Positions 54,201 to 64,000 of a stretch of 64,000 nucleotides of DNA are shown piece after piece. The stretch covers positions 21,640,307 to 21,704,306 of the forward strand of contig NC_066845.1 of NCBI RefSeq assembly GCF_001640805.2. Direction: 5' to 3'. The position numbers and the translations under genes were made by a program. The stretch is from Lates calcarifer. Its lineage: Eukaryota; Chordata; Actinopteri; Centropomidae. Under the pieces are notes generated by a model. That model had not been told where the DNA came from and made no database searches. It worked only from the letters and a program-made list of their open reading frames with translations. Positions within the stretch are counted from its first letter, which is position 1, and each line of letters starts with the position of its first letter.

Positions 54201-57200
54201 AGGGGGTTGAGTGGTGTATGTAGGGCGCTGGGAGTTGGGTAGTGGGGGTTGGAGGGGGTGTTGTTGCAGCATGTCCTGCAGCTGTGCCTACGATGACAAG
54301 CCTGTCCTCAGCCTGCCCTCCGCCAGACTAAACACAACACACAACTTCACCTGCAGGGCTTCCTGCCTCCCTTCCCATTTGTAGTTTCACTTGCCTTGTG
54401 ACTTTGGTGAGGATGCGGCGCTGTATTGGGATCTCAACAGTACATCTCTGTATTGCAAGATGCAGTTAAAGTAGCAACAGTTCCCTGTTACAGTTTGATT
54501 GGTAGGTTTGCTGCTCGCCGATGTGCACTGGCCTGACTGAATGCACTGAACCAGGTTTTTGTGCCCACAGCAGTTCTGAGGGAGTCATGCTTGATCTTTC
54601 TGGGCCACATGGAAACTAGGTCACTGTGCTGTGCTGTCAGTCGTGTCTCTCTGCTCTGTGTGTGTGTGTGTGTGTGTGTGTAGAATAAAACTGTAAAATA
54701 GGGCTTTTACATAAGGATGGGATGGGTTCCACAGATATGCAGTATTGCTGTTGCGTAGATTCTCTCAAACTGCAGTACAGCCAATCTCCCTGCACACCCC
54801 CCACTGCCAACCCCCACCCCCCCAGCCCCACGATGCCAGACTTGGAGAGAGCGAGTTAGAAAGAAATGGTGAGGGAGAGAGAGAGAGATGAAATTCTCAT
54901 CCTTGGTTCAGATCCCCAAGAACGCTTGGGAAAGCAGGATCTTATTATCACAGCAAATTTGCAATGTGCAGAGTGGAGGAGATTAGATGCGTCTTGCCTT
55001 TGAAGTGTATTTTCCAACCATTGTGTGATGGCAAATTCCATCAAGTGTTGGAGCGAGCGATGATAAGACGCACGGGTTATGAATGCTGCGGCATTAAAAG
55101 CCGTCATTTGAGCAATAAGATGAAACACTCACAAACTCCTGCTAAATGAAAAATATTTCTCCTCATTTCAGAACTGTCATTCACAACTGTGTTGTGGAAA
55201 AGCCACAGATACTAAAATTATAAGGTGCACTGGATGGATTGGATAAATATATCAAAATATTTGCAATATGGATTATACTTTATGTAAATGATGGTGTATG
55301 GGTTTTTGAATGGGGACTCCCTTTTATTGTCCAGGCCTTTATTGTATTTGTTCTCCCAATCAGGATCATTTAATTCAGCTCTAGATCAAATGAGGTTAAA
55401 TCCATGTGATGCAAAATGTTGGTGCTTTGAAAAGGAAACTAGAATGATTGTTATATCAAGATTTTTCAGAGAATTGACTTGAAAACATCATTTGAAGGGC
55501 TCAGATTCCCAGGGCAGGTATGGAGGTGCTGTTGTCCTCCATGGCTATTTGACCCTCAGCGATGTGACTTCTCAGGGGTTTGGTGTCATGACGAGGCTGA
55601 CGGTTAATATGATGGTAAGCACGAATGTCAGTGAAGAGACCCTACCACTCCCAGTCCTTCCCTTTCAGGATTCCCCCGGGGCTGGAGACCTGCGGGGTGA
55701 AAGGACGTCCCAGGGGACTCAGCTAAAAAAGTGACAACCCTGGCCTGGGCATCAGCTCCTGTTGCAGCTTTAGACCAAACATAAACAATGCAGAGCTGCT
55801 GGAGGTGTCTCAACACATTGGGACAGTTGGTCTTATTCCTCTTTGACATCAAAGAACATAGCAGTCTCAATGTGCATTGCCAAACATGCTGAATAAATCA
55901 TTCATTAATTAGTAATGATCCAAATTGACATTTTTTTCCTTCAATTTTCATTCTGTCTTTAATTTTTATTGCTCATTCATGATGTGCTTAAACTATGTCT
56001 AGCAGCTAGTACCTATATGTCTTTGGGTTAGGTCTTCAGTTTGCTGTGAATGTATAAAACTACTCTATCACTACCTCAACATGTTATTAGTTACTGAGAA
56101 ATAACACACTTAAGTGATGCTATTGGTTGGATATTTTTGGCTTTTTTGCAGCAACCAGATTTCTTGAAATACATGTAAACCAAACACCTCTTTTCTATTG
56201 TCAGAGTTAAGGATTAGAAAGACTGTAGATCTCTGTTCTCTGTCCAGGCCAGGAAAATGCTAAACAGAGTTTCTTACAGGGCTTTTACAGGTGTATAAGA
56301 ATGACAAATACTGCAAGTGGAAGGACTGCGAGTACTTGTGTCCAAACTCTACCTGAAATTGTTGTATGCTTTTAAATGTAAATAATGAGCATAATTACTC
56401 ATCATATTGTTTCTGTGTCACATTAGCACCAAGTTTTTTTCATGGTAGTTTTACGGCATTTAAGAATGTTACTGCTAATCTCATCAATGTCCATTCCTGT
56501 AATGGGGATTCACCTACCAAACATAAGCTTTTCTGCTTGCCCAGTCACTGTACAAAAAATGATATTGCATGTTTCTTTACAATACATAATCAAATAATAG
56601 ATAGGTTTGTACAGAACAGGCATGCAAAGCAGTTAACATTCTCATACTGACTTTTAGCCATTAGCAGCCACATCCAGCAATTACAACTTTAGCAGATGAT
56701 ATACTATTATATTGCTCGCTGTAGTGTAAAGTCACAAAACACTAATGAGTCATGCCTTTAACAAGAACAGCAGTATAGTGTACATACTGTATGTATGCTA
56801 TACATGTAGTATCTCATTACCATATATATGTATGTCATTATATACAGCCCAGATAAGTTCTTGATCAACAGGTCAAATAACTAGTAAAATCAGTTGTTGT
56901 TGAAGCTGGAGGCACTGTAGGTCAATCAAGACAAGCACCCTCAAATATAGCCCTCTTTATCTCTAAGTAATATTAAGCTCATAAATTAACACTCCTGCAC
57001 ATGTTAAAAGATGTTCCATTGAGAGCAATCTGTGACCCAAATGTCTTGGGTGTATTGTCCTTTTGAGCCAGTATTTAGCAGCCAGTGGTGGAACTGCATT
57101 TTCAGGCACTTCAGTATCCAGCAGTATCAGTACCAGTGTGACTCTGGTTGGGAAACGATTTTATATTGATTCAAGCATTAAGCTAAGGGCCAACATGAAC

Positions 57201-58963
57201 AAAATAATATCAGTGACCCACTGTGAAGGCGGTGTGACTTTTACTGTTTCAGTGACTAATATCTGAAGACTACCATCACCCCTTCATCTCAGTAAATAGT
57301 GATCATCCCAAAATAATTCCTCTTGTTAACAAAATGCTAGTGGAAGCCAATGGAAACTTGATCAGTATCAACTTTGACCAATTTTTTTTTGTTTTTTTAT
57401 AATGAAAAGTTTATGTGCAGTGAATATTGTGAGAGTATAAAACTGGTCTATAGTGAGACACAAACTGCTGTCTCTGTGAACGTGTGCAACATTTTGTGAA
57501 GTGTGTAAAATCAATAGAAGCGTGAGACAATATATCTCCTTGGTTTCCTGGTCACTTGAAAACTCTCTGTTGTATGTGTTGTGACTAGCAGTCAGTGCTG
57601 GCCTTCATCAAAATAACTGGATTTAAGAGGAGATGTTGAATGTCTGCTCTTAGTGGCAGGAACTGAAGACTGAGATGAGATAAGGTAACACAGTGACTGA
57701 TTCTTCAGGAAGATACTGTTTCTGTGCTGCTCCCCACATGCTGCTGGTAAACTACTGAGTTGGTTTTTGGGGAAGCCTTCCCACTGAGCTTGGTTTGGGT
57801 ATTTTTAGACTACAGCCTATAAGTGGGGATCTGAGAAACAACTCTTTTCACTGCTCATCTCCCACCCTTTCCCTTCCGCATTTCCCCATTTCTCACCCAT
57901 TCTGTCTTCAGATTGGCTTGAAGGATTGCTTAAAGTTTATCTCAGAGGATAAATGTGAGACTAATGTTTAGTGTTTCCTCAGTCATGTGGCACAAATACA
58001 GTGTCTGAATCATTAAAGGCTTCATGAACTGTGTTATATATGAAGGCTTAATGTCTCTGCACTGACAGCTAACTGATTCCTCCCAAGTGTTTCCATCTCT
58101 GCTTCCATATGTGTGCATATGGAAGCACTGCTTCATCCTTCTGTTTTCTTGTTGAAGTGGAACTATAGCAGTGCTGTACACACATTTGCAAGGGCCCCCC
58201 ACAGAATAATTTATTTGATGCTTTGATAAGCGATAATGGACCCAGTAAGGTATAATTCATATGTCCCAGATCTCTTCAGAGAGTCTATGGCTTCCACAGA
58301 GTGTCCCACTACCTCCTTGAGTCCCACCCTCTTTTAAGATTCTCTCGTCTGGTTGAAGAGGGCCCATTTATTATTTAAATCCCTCCATAATTCATCCACT
58401 CTCCACTAATACACCCTCCACTGCTCATTCCTCATCTAGTGCAAATTAGCATGAGCTCTGTATCTGTGTGTCTGAAAACAGAGTAAGCAAACAGAAGGAG
58501 ATAGCTCAGTCCAGTGGAGACAGTTTGGTGCTTATTTCTACAGTCCTTCCTGTGATGTGATGCTGTGTGACATATTGAGTTTAATTTGTAGCCTAAAGAA
58601 CTAAACAGCTGTGGCCTATTTTGTTTAGCTGTTGTTCGGGTGATGTCACTATTTCTGCCTTGTAAGACTGCCTCGCTCTCGGCGCTCGGTGTGAGGATGT
58701 CAGGAGCATTTCACTAAGCTGCTGATGAGGACGGCAGGGGTTGTATAGCCTTTAGATTAATCTGATAAGTCATCTGAGGCTGTTATGTGCAGTTTTTAAC
58801 CATTGTTAAACATTCACACATGTCTTGTTATATCTGACATGACTTCTTATAATGACTAATGGCTTAATGTGGATTGTATGATGATGTTCTGGGGAGGTTG
58901 GTGTAACACAACACTGTCTAAACTATAAATACTGGTATTATCTACCACTGCGCTTACTACATG

Positions 58964-59011
<48 letters not shown>

Positions 59012-60767
59012 TTACTAATTTAAAGAGTCAGTTTCACCAAAGCACAAAGTATACTAGGCTAGTCATAATGATGTTCAGAAATACTGAAGGTCACGATTTA
59101 AAAGTGTAAAGTGTATGAACTGAAATTATTGATATGCTATGAATGAAATTTCATTTGGGAGATGCCTCCTATGACTGTGACTGATCCACTGAAGAGAAGA
59201 CATCTCACTCTGTTCAATTTGTTGGAACTAAAGAAACTCAGTTCATTTATGTTTTTGTTATAGAGTGGAGGTTCTCTCACAAACAATCTTTGACTGACAA
59301 AGACTGAGGAAAGCCAAGTTTCATTTAGACCTGTCACTGACTGAATTAACATTAATTAGTAACAGCTGATCTGACATACTGCCGGCCACATTTGTCATTG
59401 TAACCAGTGAAGGGGACTTCCTCACTTACCTCAGTGGTATCTAGTCATACAGATGATATTTGCTGAAGTAATTAGGTATGTTTTCACAGAAGACCTATTG
59501 ACCTTGTTTCTGGAAAAAAAGATGTTACTGTTGATTTTTTTAGTGCAAGTTTTCAGTGCTATGAGCTCCTGAAATGTAGTTCCATTCGTCTCAGTTTTAT
59601 TGGTATAGAGGAAGACACCTCAGAGACAAGTTCTTCAAAACCTGAAGAATAAAAGTCAAACTGTAAGAGAAGAAAAAGGATTGCCGTTTGATGACAAAGA
59701 AAAAAACAAACTCAGTGTAAACGCCATCATCTAAGGAAGAACATGAGACAACTCTTTGGTTAAGGTTAGGGGAAAACATACACATGTTTTGCCTGAAGTC
59801 ACTATGAACTTTATCTGTATTAAACCAGACCAAGATCTGTGAGCACCTAAACAGACCCATAAAAAAGCTGAATAATACTGTAGTCACTAAGTGGATATTA
59901 TACTGCAAGACTGGATATTGTGGTGAAAATCAAATATGTTGTCTCAGTTATTGTTCTGTATTAGTGTATTTGTGTGTTGCCAAAGTTGACATTATGTTAA
60001 TAGAAAACATAATTATGGTTGCAAATTAGTTGTGTAGAAATGTAATTTTCAAGGTCACGAATGAACTTTTACACTTTACAAATACTGTATGTGATTTTTG
60101 TCATGTGGTCCAGGGTGTAGGTTTGATTTTAACATTTGTGGCACTTGCTCACATGGACATACACACACAAGGTGCTTGATTCTGCAAAATGGTTGCTTCA
60201 CTGCTTTATGCTCTTTGTATTTGTTTATATAACTCGCCTGAAACACAACTTGTATTCTGTTGACTTAAAATTTTTTAAAGGATATTTCACATTATATTTT
60301 TACTGTTATTAGACTTGTCAGAAATTTATTTTAACCATACAGTATGTGTGAAAAAGTCTCACAGTATTCAATTACTGTAAACTGAAAACTGTAGAATAAC
60401 GTCACTAACTAAATCATATCTTATGATACAGTAGATAGCACTGAACATGCTTCTTTTCCAAATAACACTGATGGTTATTTCAGAAGGAAGGAATCATTGT
60501 TATACAGGAACCACATAGTTGGCAGTGATTTGCCTCAGCCACAGAGCAACACTGCACTGGGTTCATTCTGCATACCTGTTCCTTCCTGCAGTACAGGCCT
60601 CAGCTTGTCAGGCTGAGTAACCCAGGCACGTAGACGTAACATTAGCACTGAGGAAGGCTAGAACCTCAATGCTCAAATATGACCTGACACTCCACCTCTA
60701 TTGATTATGTATATTGATATGGTTTTGTTTTCTGTTTTCACAGATGTCATCAATGAAAGTAATCTAG
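18187..60767 (+). CDS. nr6a1: nr6a1 coding region, N-terminal exons 1-3 (3' part off window)
   Basis: This is the proposed 5' part of nr6a1 (germ cell nuclear factor). In vertebrates that orphan nuclear receptor binds direct repeats of AGGTCA and represses targets such as pou5f1. Three exons (18187-18253, 33871-33918, 60744-60767) join in phase 1 to encode [14 protein letters not shown]..., [16 protein letters not shown] and DVINESNL. These are the disordered N-terminal residues before the zinc-finger domain, which must lie to the right. Evidence for identity is the divergent linkage to olfml2a, the antisense miR-181 cluster in intron 2 (as in mammalian NR6A1), the NGF motif shared with the human N-terminus, and very long introns. 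The N-terminus alone would not prove it. Which teleost duplicate (a or b) is unresolved. Confidence 0.8.
18267..18326 (+). repeat. (CA)30 directly after nr6a1 exon 1 donor
   Basis: A pure 60-bp CA run preceded by GCGCGCGTG, so more than 65 bp alternate purine and pyrimidine. It begins 13 bp into intron 1. Confidence 0.97.
18654..18688 (+). repeat. (TG)n microsatellite
   Basis: A 35-bp TG run, reverse-complementary to the CA run about 330 bp upstream. In the nr6a1 pre-mRNA the two could pair. Confidence 0.97.
20165..20240 (-). repeat. Short repeat family A, copy 1 (partial)
   Basis: Reverse-oriented fragment. ATTTTTCAAGCAAAAATGTC followed by CACTCTCTAGTTCTAGCTG corresponds to the 3' half of the family seen again at 21.3, 25.1, 29.1 and 33.4 kb. 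Confidence 0.55.
20988..21025. repeat. (AC)n microsatellite
   Basis: AC run with a single CG interruption. Confidence 0.93.
21285..21530 (+). repeat. Short repeat family A, copy 2
   Basis: Contains GGTTAATCATTTGGTCTGTG, CTTGTATCCAACCAACAGCC, AAATATTCAATCTG, GAAATCCTCACAG and AATCAAAGTAGTTGCTAATT in order. This is a teleost MITE-like repeat with no coding capacity. Confidence 0.65.
23040..23071. repeat. (AC)16 microsatellite
   Basis: Pure AC run just after a poly-T stretch (about 23,010). Confidence 0.95.
25090..25300 (+). repeat. Short repeat family A, copy 3
   Basis: Degenerate copy with CATATATCAACAGTCCAAAC, CCAAAATATCCAGTTTACTG and TTAATTTTCTGACTGATTAA. Same orientation as copies 2, 4 and 5. 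Confidence 0.55.
26460..26570 (+). repeat. Type B repeat fragment
   Basis: GATGAGAAGATCTATGTATC, AGTCTCATGTCTGTGTGTTA and AGCTGGAGTCAGGATG follow the order of the 5' half of the repeat seen at 12.7 kb. Confidence 0.5.
26888..26920 (+). promoter_or_regulatory. Nuclear-receptor half-site cluster
   Basis: AGGTCA-A-GGGTCA (26888-26900, a DR1) is followed eight bases later by AGGTCA-A-AGGGAT (26908-26920). NR6A1 itself prefers the DR0 type; HNF4, RXR and COUP-TF use DR1. The motifs are visible; function is inferred. Confidence 0.3.
27514..27547. repeat. (GATT)n tetranucleotide repeat
   Basis: About eight GATT units, the next-to-last carrying a GACT change. Confidence 0.93.
29130..29405 (+). repeat. 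Short repeat family A, copy 4
   Basis: TTGTCTGACCATCTGTCCAA, ATATTCAGTTTACTTTCATA, ATATAACAAAGAAAAGCTGG and CAGTTGCTAATTATTTTTCT, ending GTTTCAGCTCTAG, the typical end of the family. Confidence 0.65.
30755..30840 (+). repeat. Fish interspersed repeat fragment
   Basis: GATGCATGCTAAAATGCTAA and CTAAGATGGTGAACATGGTA match a repeat recurrent in teleost genomes; family not named. Confidence 0.45.
32189..32216. repeat. Perfect 12-bp hairpin
   Basis: TGGCCACAAAAG, loop TTTG, then the exact reverse complement CTTTTGTGGCCA. Confidence 0.9.
33422..33720 (+). repeat. Short repeat family A, copy 5 with poly-T insertion
   Basis: Begins AAGGCTGCAACAACTAATTA and includes TTTCAGAGCCCAAGGTGATG, GAAATATTCAGTTTACCC, a run of about 19 T, and TTATCAAAATAGTTGCTGG. 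It ends about 150 bp before nr6a1 exon 2. Confidence 0.65.
33871..33918 (+). CDS. nr6a1: nr6a1 exon 2 (48 nt)
   Basis: Flanked by a strong acceptor (TTTTCCCTCAG) and donor (ATGG then GTAAGT). Phase 1 at both ends, it completes the Gly codon begun in exon 1 and encodes [16 protein letters not shown]. An exon this short is invisible to ORF scans. Its length divides by three, so skipping it keeps the frame. Confidence 0.78.
37441..37465. repeat. (TA)n microsatellite
   Basis: 25-bp pure TA run. Confidence 0.95.
37849..38330 (-). mobile_element. LINE (non-LTR retrotransposon) 3' fragment, degenerate
   Basis: On the minus strand a broken frame reads [17 protein letters not shown], which resembles the C-terminal WNxLP motif of many fish LINE reverse-transcriptase ORFs. 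After a frame disruption a 3' UTR-like stretch ends in ATTCAATCAATCAA, a short tandem tail as in L2/Rex-type elements. The copy is 5'-truncated and has stops. The clade is uncertain. Confidence 0.5.
39549..39589. repeat. Perfect 15-bp palindrome with 11-nt loop
   Basis: CTTGATGCAACATGC (39549-39563) and its exact reverse complement GCATGTTGCATCAAG (39575-39589). It contains the POU octamer ATGCAAAT at 39560-39567, and another octamer lies at 39533-39540. It is about 70 bp 3' of mir-181b on the minus strand. Confidence 0.9.
39645..39725 (-). ncRNA. mir181b: mir-181b precursor
   Basis: On the minus strand the 5p arm is at 39692-39714 and begins AACATTCATTGCTGTCGG, the miR-181b sequence as I remember it. 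A loop of about 14 nt follows, then a 3p arm at 39658-39677 (CTCACTGATCAATGAATGCA) that matches my memory of human miR-181b-2-3p. The arms are complementary with few mismatches, as expected for a pre-miRNA. It sits antisense in an nr6a1 intron, as mir-181b-2 does in mammals, and follows mir-181a in the same transcript direction. Precursor ends are approximate. The miR-181 family acts in lymphoid and neural or retinal development. Confidence 0.96.
39895..39990 (-). ncRNA. mir181a: mir-181a precursor
   Basis: On the minus strand the 5p arm is at 39953-39975 and starts AACATTCAACGCTGTCGG, the miR-181a sequence. A 16-nt loop and a 3p arm at 39915-39936 follow (ACCATCGACCGTTGACTG, then TACC). The 3p arm combines features I recall of both mammalian a-1 (ATCG) and a-2 (GACTG) star strands. 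Flanking bases continue the stem (GGTG outside the 5p arm, CACC outside the 3p arm). It is about 240 nt upstream of mir-181b. Location antisense in nr6a1 marks it as the a-2/b-2 cluster. Confidence 0.97.
43909..44000 (+). repeat. Fish interspersed repeat fragment
   Basis: GGGCATGTTTTTGCCTCTAT, TTGACAGTGAAAGTAGGACA and GGGGATGACATGTGACAAAG match a repeat common in teleost genomes. Edges are approximate. Confidence 0.5.
44666..45000. mobile_element. 335-bp non-autonomous DNA transposon with 17-bp TIRs
   Basis: AAATTAAAGGAAAAACC (44666-44682) and its exact reverse complement GGTTTTTCCTTTAATTT (44984-45000) bound the element. Internal text (CCATAGGAGTTCAACTGGGA, TTCACATCATTTTCATACTC, CATTCAGTGACTCCTCGTGC) is a piece I recognise from a larger fish DNA transposon of probable Tc1/mariner type. 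No intact transposase remains. Sequence just outside the repeats may still belong to the element. Confidence 0.75.
51251..51279. repeat. (AC)n microsatellite after poly-A
   Basis: AC run directly following about 15 A; a second AC run is at about 51,401-51,421. Confidence 0.93.
51705..52200 (-). ncRNA. Candidate first exon of the miR-181 host transcript
   Basis: On the minus strand a full-consensus donor (CTGTGG then GTAAGT) ends at 51705. Upstream, near 52.2-52.34 kb, lie TATATAG (52226-52232) and a CCAAT box (ATTGG on plus, 52335-52339) in a GC-richer block. It points toward the miR-181 cluster 12 kb away. Such motifs also arise by chance, so this is a lead rather than a call. Confidence 0.2.
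52126..52165. repeat. (AC)n microsatellite
   Basis: AC run with CG interruptions inside a CT/CA-rich stretch. Confidence 0.9.
54656..54681. repeat. (TG)13 microsatellite
   Basis: Pure TG run. Confidence 0.93.
58100..58127. repeat. Perfect 12-bp hairpin
   Basis: TGCTTCCATATG, loop TGTG, then the exact reverse complement CATATGGAAGCA. Confidence 0.9.
58968..59008. repeat. (TA)n microsatellite
   Basis: About 41 bp of alternating TA, a likely cruciform or slippage site. Confidence 0.95.
60744..60767 (+). CDS. nr6a1: nr6a1 exon 3 (24-nt microexon)
   Basis: Acceptor TCTGTTTTCACAG and perfect donor CTAG then GTAAGT bound 24 nt that encode DVINESNL, with phase 1 at both ends, joining exon 2 through a GAT codon. 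It is called because both splice sites are strong, the phase fits exactly, and its acidic Asn/Glu-containing peptide suits the region before the DNA-binding domain. The next exon is beyond the window. Without transcript evidence the microexon is less sure than exons 1 and 2. Confidence 0.65.
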   Translation: MSSMKVI

Positions 60768-63700
60768 GTAAGTGGAACACTCTGAGTTGTGATGTTATGA
60801 TCCATCGTGCTGTTGAAGGTAATCTGTCAAGATAACAACTACATGCTCAAGAGATTAAAATGCTGTCGCGTGACTATTTTTCTCCCCACTACTACGACCT
60901 GCATTAATATTACTGCTGCTATTACTGATACTACTGCTGGTCTAGTCTTGGATGTAGTGAGCACAGTGTCATTTTTAACAGCATGTTGCTTAATAAGTTG
61001 TTTTCAGTCTTCGTGTTTTCTTTTTTTAAATGATTGAATTGGTTCTTATTTTGTCCCAGTGACACACTCACCAGGTCATGTTCCTTCTCCTCCCTTAGTG
61101 GTCTTCTTGACACTTTGTGATTCTAACTTTGTTCAGACTGCTGACTCACCAACCTGCTCTGTCCAGTTTGATGCTCGCTGGCAGACTCCTGCCATATGGG
61201 ACATTTATTAACAAACTTTTTATTACTCAAAGAATTGTTATTACTACCTACATTTATTATATTGACAAGTCATTCTTGTGGGCATGTAGAAATACTCAGC
61301 CTTGGACTCATACAGACCTAACATATGAGAACACTTCATGAGAAGGAAACAGATCAAAATAAATCCTCCAATATCCAGCAGAGGAGAATGAGCTAGACGA
61401 GTAAATGTCAGGGCAGACAGGTAGGTATGTGCTTGTTCTGATTATAATGTATGATTAGCATAGTGATACAGACTGTGGGCAACAGCATGGAGGCTTGTCA
61501 CATTCCTGCTTTCCAGGAAGGAGGAATGTTCTTGGGCAAACTTGCCTCAGTGCTGTTTCCTAATAATTCTCAGTGTTTGCTTTAATCCACTTAAAGTGTA
61601 AGCTGACTGGGGTTTACTGCATTAAGACATTTTATTCAGTGTCAGGTAAGTGGTGAAATGATATTGATGGTCATAGGCAGTATATTACTGAGAGAAGCTG
61701 AAATTATATAGACATTGTTCAATAAGTTATAGTTGCTCTGTAGTGAAAACTTTAAGACGACATGCTACATTTTTGCTAATATTTTTTTTATTTTGATACT
61801 TTCATTTGGCCATTACTGTAACACCATTATGTTCACTAATAAAGAGCAGTTAGCATCTGAATCCAAAGAAGTAACGCCACACAAAGAACCAGTAAAGCCA
61901 GTGATGGTTAGTTGAACTTAAATTCTCAATGACAGTAGTGAATTTCTACAGCTACAATAATTGTATCCATTCATAAATGATTCAATTGTCTTGGTCTTAA
62001 AGTTACAGTCAGTTGAATATTTTTGGGTTTTGGACCTTTAATGACTTCACCTTTTGCTCAATGATATTGTGATGGACATTTTCACAGTTACAGATATTTT
62101 ATGGACCAAGCTATTTAAGGTAGACTATATAACTTTTATCGGCCAGCGGTCACTTTGCCAAACATGTGCCTCATGTAATAATGGCACATTGAATTTCCAT
62201 TAAGTTTTGGTAGTATAACAGTAGTGCAAGTGGAGAGGAGTCATATAAAGTCAGTGAACTGACTCAGTAATGTGAGTTAGGCAGCAATATCTGTCTACAG
62301 TAAGGCTGTAGCAGGAAAACCTCTGAGTGTATTAGACTGAATAAGGATATGTTTAGATTTTTTTATTCAAAACATCCATTGTCTCACTTGAATCAGTTTA
62401 TTAAAAACAATTAGTTGCAGCAGTAGAATTTACTACCATCATTTTTTAATGTTAAATGTCTCGTGCACAAATCACCTGCAGACAGACAAATTAAAAAATG
62501 TGAACATATTTAATAAGAATTTGTTGAAACAAATGCATCCTGCCATGCTCATTACACTTAATTTGCAAGTAGCAGCAACTAGGTCAAGTATACTTGAACC
62601 TTGATACTGTTGTCTTGCAAGTGTCTACTTAAAATTCTTAAGTTTTAAAATGATTCCCAGTACAAATGATTACTCATCACATCATGACCTGGATGACTCT
62701 CCTTATACCTTGCACTGTCTTACCTCCTAAAGATTGAGGTAAGACAGAGTCGACTTCGTTACCTCTTTGTCTCCACACCAAAACCAGTGCTGCTGGCCTC
62801 TCCTTGTGTCCATGCCTCCCTGATTAGAGGTCTCCTCAGGGCGTAATGACAGAATTGTGTTCCTGTCAGTTCCTGCTGCTCAGAGTGGGCTAATAGTAAT
62901 GTTAGCCCACGCAGCATGTCATTAGCTCTCCACCCGTAGCCCAATGAGGGGCAAGTCTGTCATTTCAACACTAAATCACAGGGCAGGCAGGCCAGAGATC
63001 ACAGTAACACCAGTGCTCTGAAGCTCCAATCTTTCCGCCCACCCCTCCTCACCACACTTAATATACACCAACTTACACATACTGTATTAACATGGAGGAA
63101 TTTACTGTGACATGGGCTAGAGGAAACGAATGGAAGTCAGAGAGGCGCTTTGATGGCTCGTAGATACCCAGATCGTTCCATCAAAATCATCATTTGAAAC
63201 ACGCTGCTCATTTCTTACTGTGACTGGATGATTCATGGTTATCACTCTGATGATTAGCAGGCTTGCGTAGCATCTATCAGAGCTCAGGCTAATCTGCTTT
63301 GATTATTAGCCTCTAAGCCTTCCTTCCATGCTGGGCTTGTCGGTTACAGAGTAATGAGAAATTACCCTCTCCTCATATTTGTATTAATCTATCAGCGTTT
63401 ACTTGTCAAACTGATAATTGCATCGCCACATTTCATATCACCCCCTCAAGAATGTATTTGCAGTTTTCCTCTAGCCTGATACATACAAACATTCCCTCAC
63501 ACGTACATATAATAAGACAATATGTTACTCAACCGTATACATACTTTAAACCTCTCAAACCACAGGCCAAACTCTTACATTTGTTTGAATTGGGCTATAA
63601 GGATCTGTAGTCAAACATAACTACGTGAAGCTAACCTTCAAACAAAATCTAACCACCTCTCTGTTCCATGTTTCATTTCCCCGCAACTATTAAGATGAAA

Positions 63701-64000
63701 TTTACAGATGATCAATGCTGACACAGTGAAAACAGCCACAAATTGAAAGCTGGCCTCCCACTGGTTTAGATTAGTTTCAGGTGTTTGGTTTTTCACCCTG
63801 AGGGATGCTAGCCTGGCCTGGCCTGGCTTGGTCTGGCTCTATTGCTCAGTGCTGTTCTACCCGACAGCAATAGCCATGCACACCATTAAATGTGAAATAC
63901 AGCTGTTTGTGATTTCAGTACATACATTGATGATGAAAATACAAGACTCTTAAAGAGGTGACATCTTTTCAGAGTGGGATACATCAACTACTGGACAAAC
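60768..64000 (+). other. nr6a1: nr6a1 intron 3 (partial)
   Basis: 3.2 kb from the GTAAGT donor to the window edge. I found no zinc-finger exon here. A homeodomain-motif-rich block lies at about 63.12-63.45 kb, and short CCTGG-type tandem units at about 63.81 kb. Nothing else recognised. Confidence 0.7.

Larger units (their letters stand above)
33919..60743 (+). other. nr6a1: nr6a1 intron 2
   Basis: A 26.8-kb phase-1 intron that hosts the antisense mir-181a/b cluster (39.65-39.99 kb). It also holds a LINE 3' fragment (37.85-38.33 kb), an element with terminal inverted repeats (44.67-45.00 kb), several microsatellites and a candidate minus-strand first exon (51.7-52.2 kb). Several non-repetitive, higher-GC blocks (34.5-34.95, 42.0-42.2, 48.1-48.4, 49.2-49.7 and 54.88-55.15 kb) may be regulatory. 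ORFs of 190 and 192 codons inside it are not supported as genes. Confidence 0.75.

Overview
This is vertebrate nuclear DNA, almost certainly from a ray-finned (teleost) fish. It is AT-rich and intron-dominated, has many CA/TG microsatellites, and carries interspersed repeats of kinds that recur in fish genomes. No prokaryotic features, CRISPR arrays or operons are present. Nearly all open reading frames over 60 codons are chance ORFs in introns. The coding content is ten short spliced exons from two genes, about 1.3 kb of 64 kb.

Left third (1 to about 16.0 kb, minus strand): olfml2a, olfactomedin-like 2A or photomedin-1, a secreted matrix glycoprotein. Seven exons can be placed to the base from splice sites and continuous reading phase. 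They encode residues 1 to about 449: signal peptide, cysteine module, coiled coil, Lys/Pro-rich linker, Thr-rich mucin-like linker and the start of the olfactomedin domain. The last exon or exons lie beyond the left edge. The interval from 15,960 to 18,186 is the shared head-to-head promoter region.

Right part (18.19 kb to the right edge, plus strand): the 5' end of a gene I assign to nr6a1 (germ cell nuclear factor, an orphan nuclear receptor). Three tiny coding exons (67, 48 and 24 nt) are separated by introns of 15.6 kb and 26.8 kb. The DNA-binding and ligand-binding exons lie beyond the right edge. The assignment rests on two things known for vertebrates: divergent linkage to OLFML2A, and a miR-181 cluster lying antisense in an intron. 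The cluster is seen directly: mir-181a and mir-181b are on the minus strand at about 39.65 to 39.99 kb, with 5p sequences as I remember them and a recognisable 3p arm for each.

The introns hold repeat remnants: a deleted Tc1-like element, a 335-bp element with perfect 17-bp terminal inverted repeats, a LINE 3' fragment, and at least five copies of one short repeat family. They also hold simple repeats and several non-repetitive blocks that may be conserved regulatory elements. The points most worth checking are a 15-bp perfect palindrome with POU octamers just 3' of the miR-181 cluster, the symmetric microexon pair of nr6a1, a long CA tract directly behind its first splice donor, two 12-bp perfect hairpins, and a candidate first exon for the miR-181 host transcript near 52 kb. 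I found nothing that amounts to a new biochemical system.
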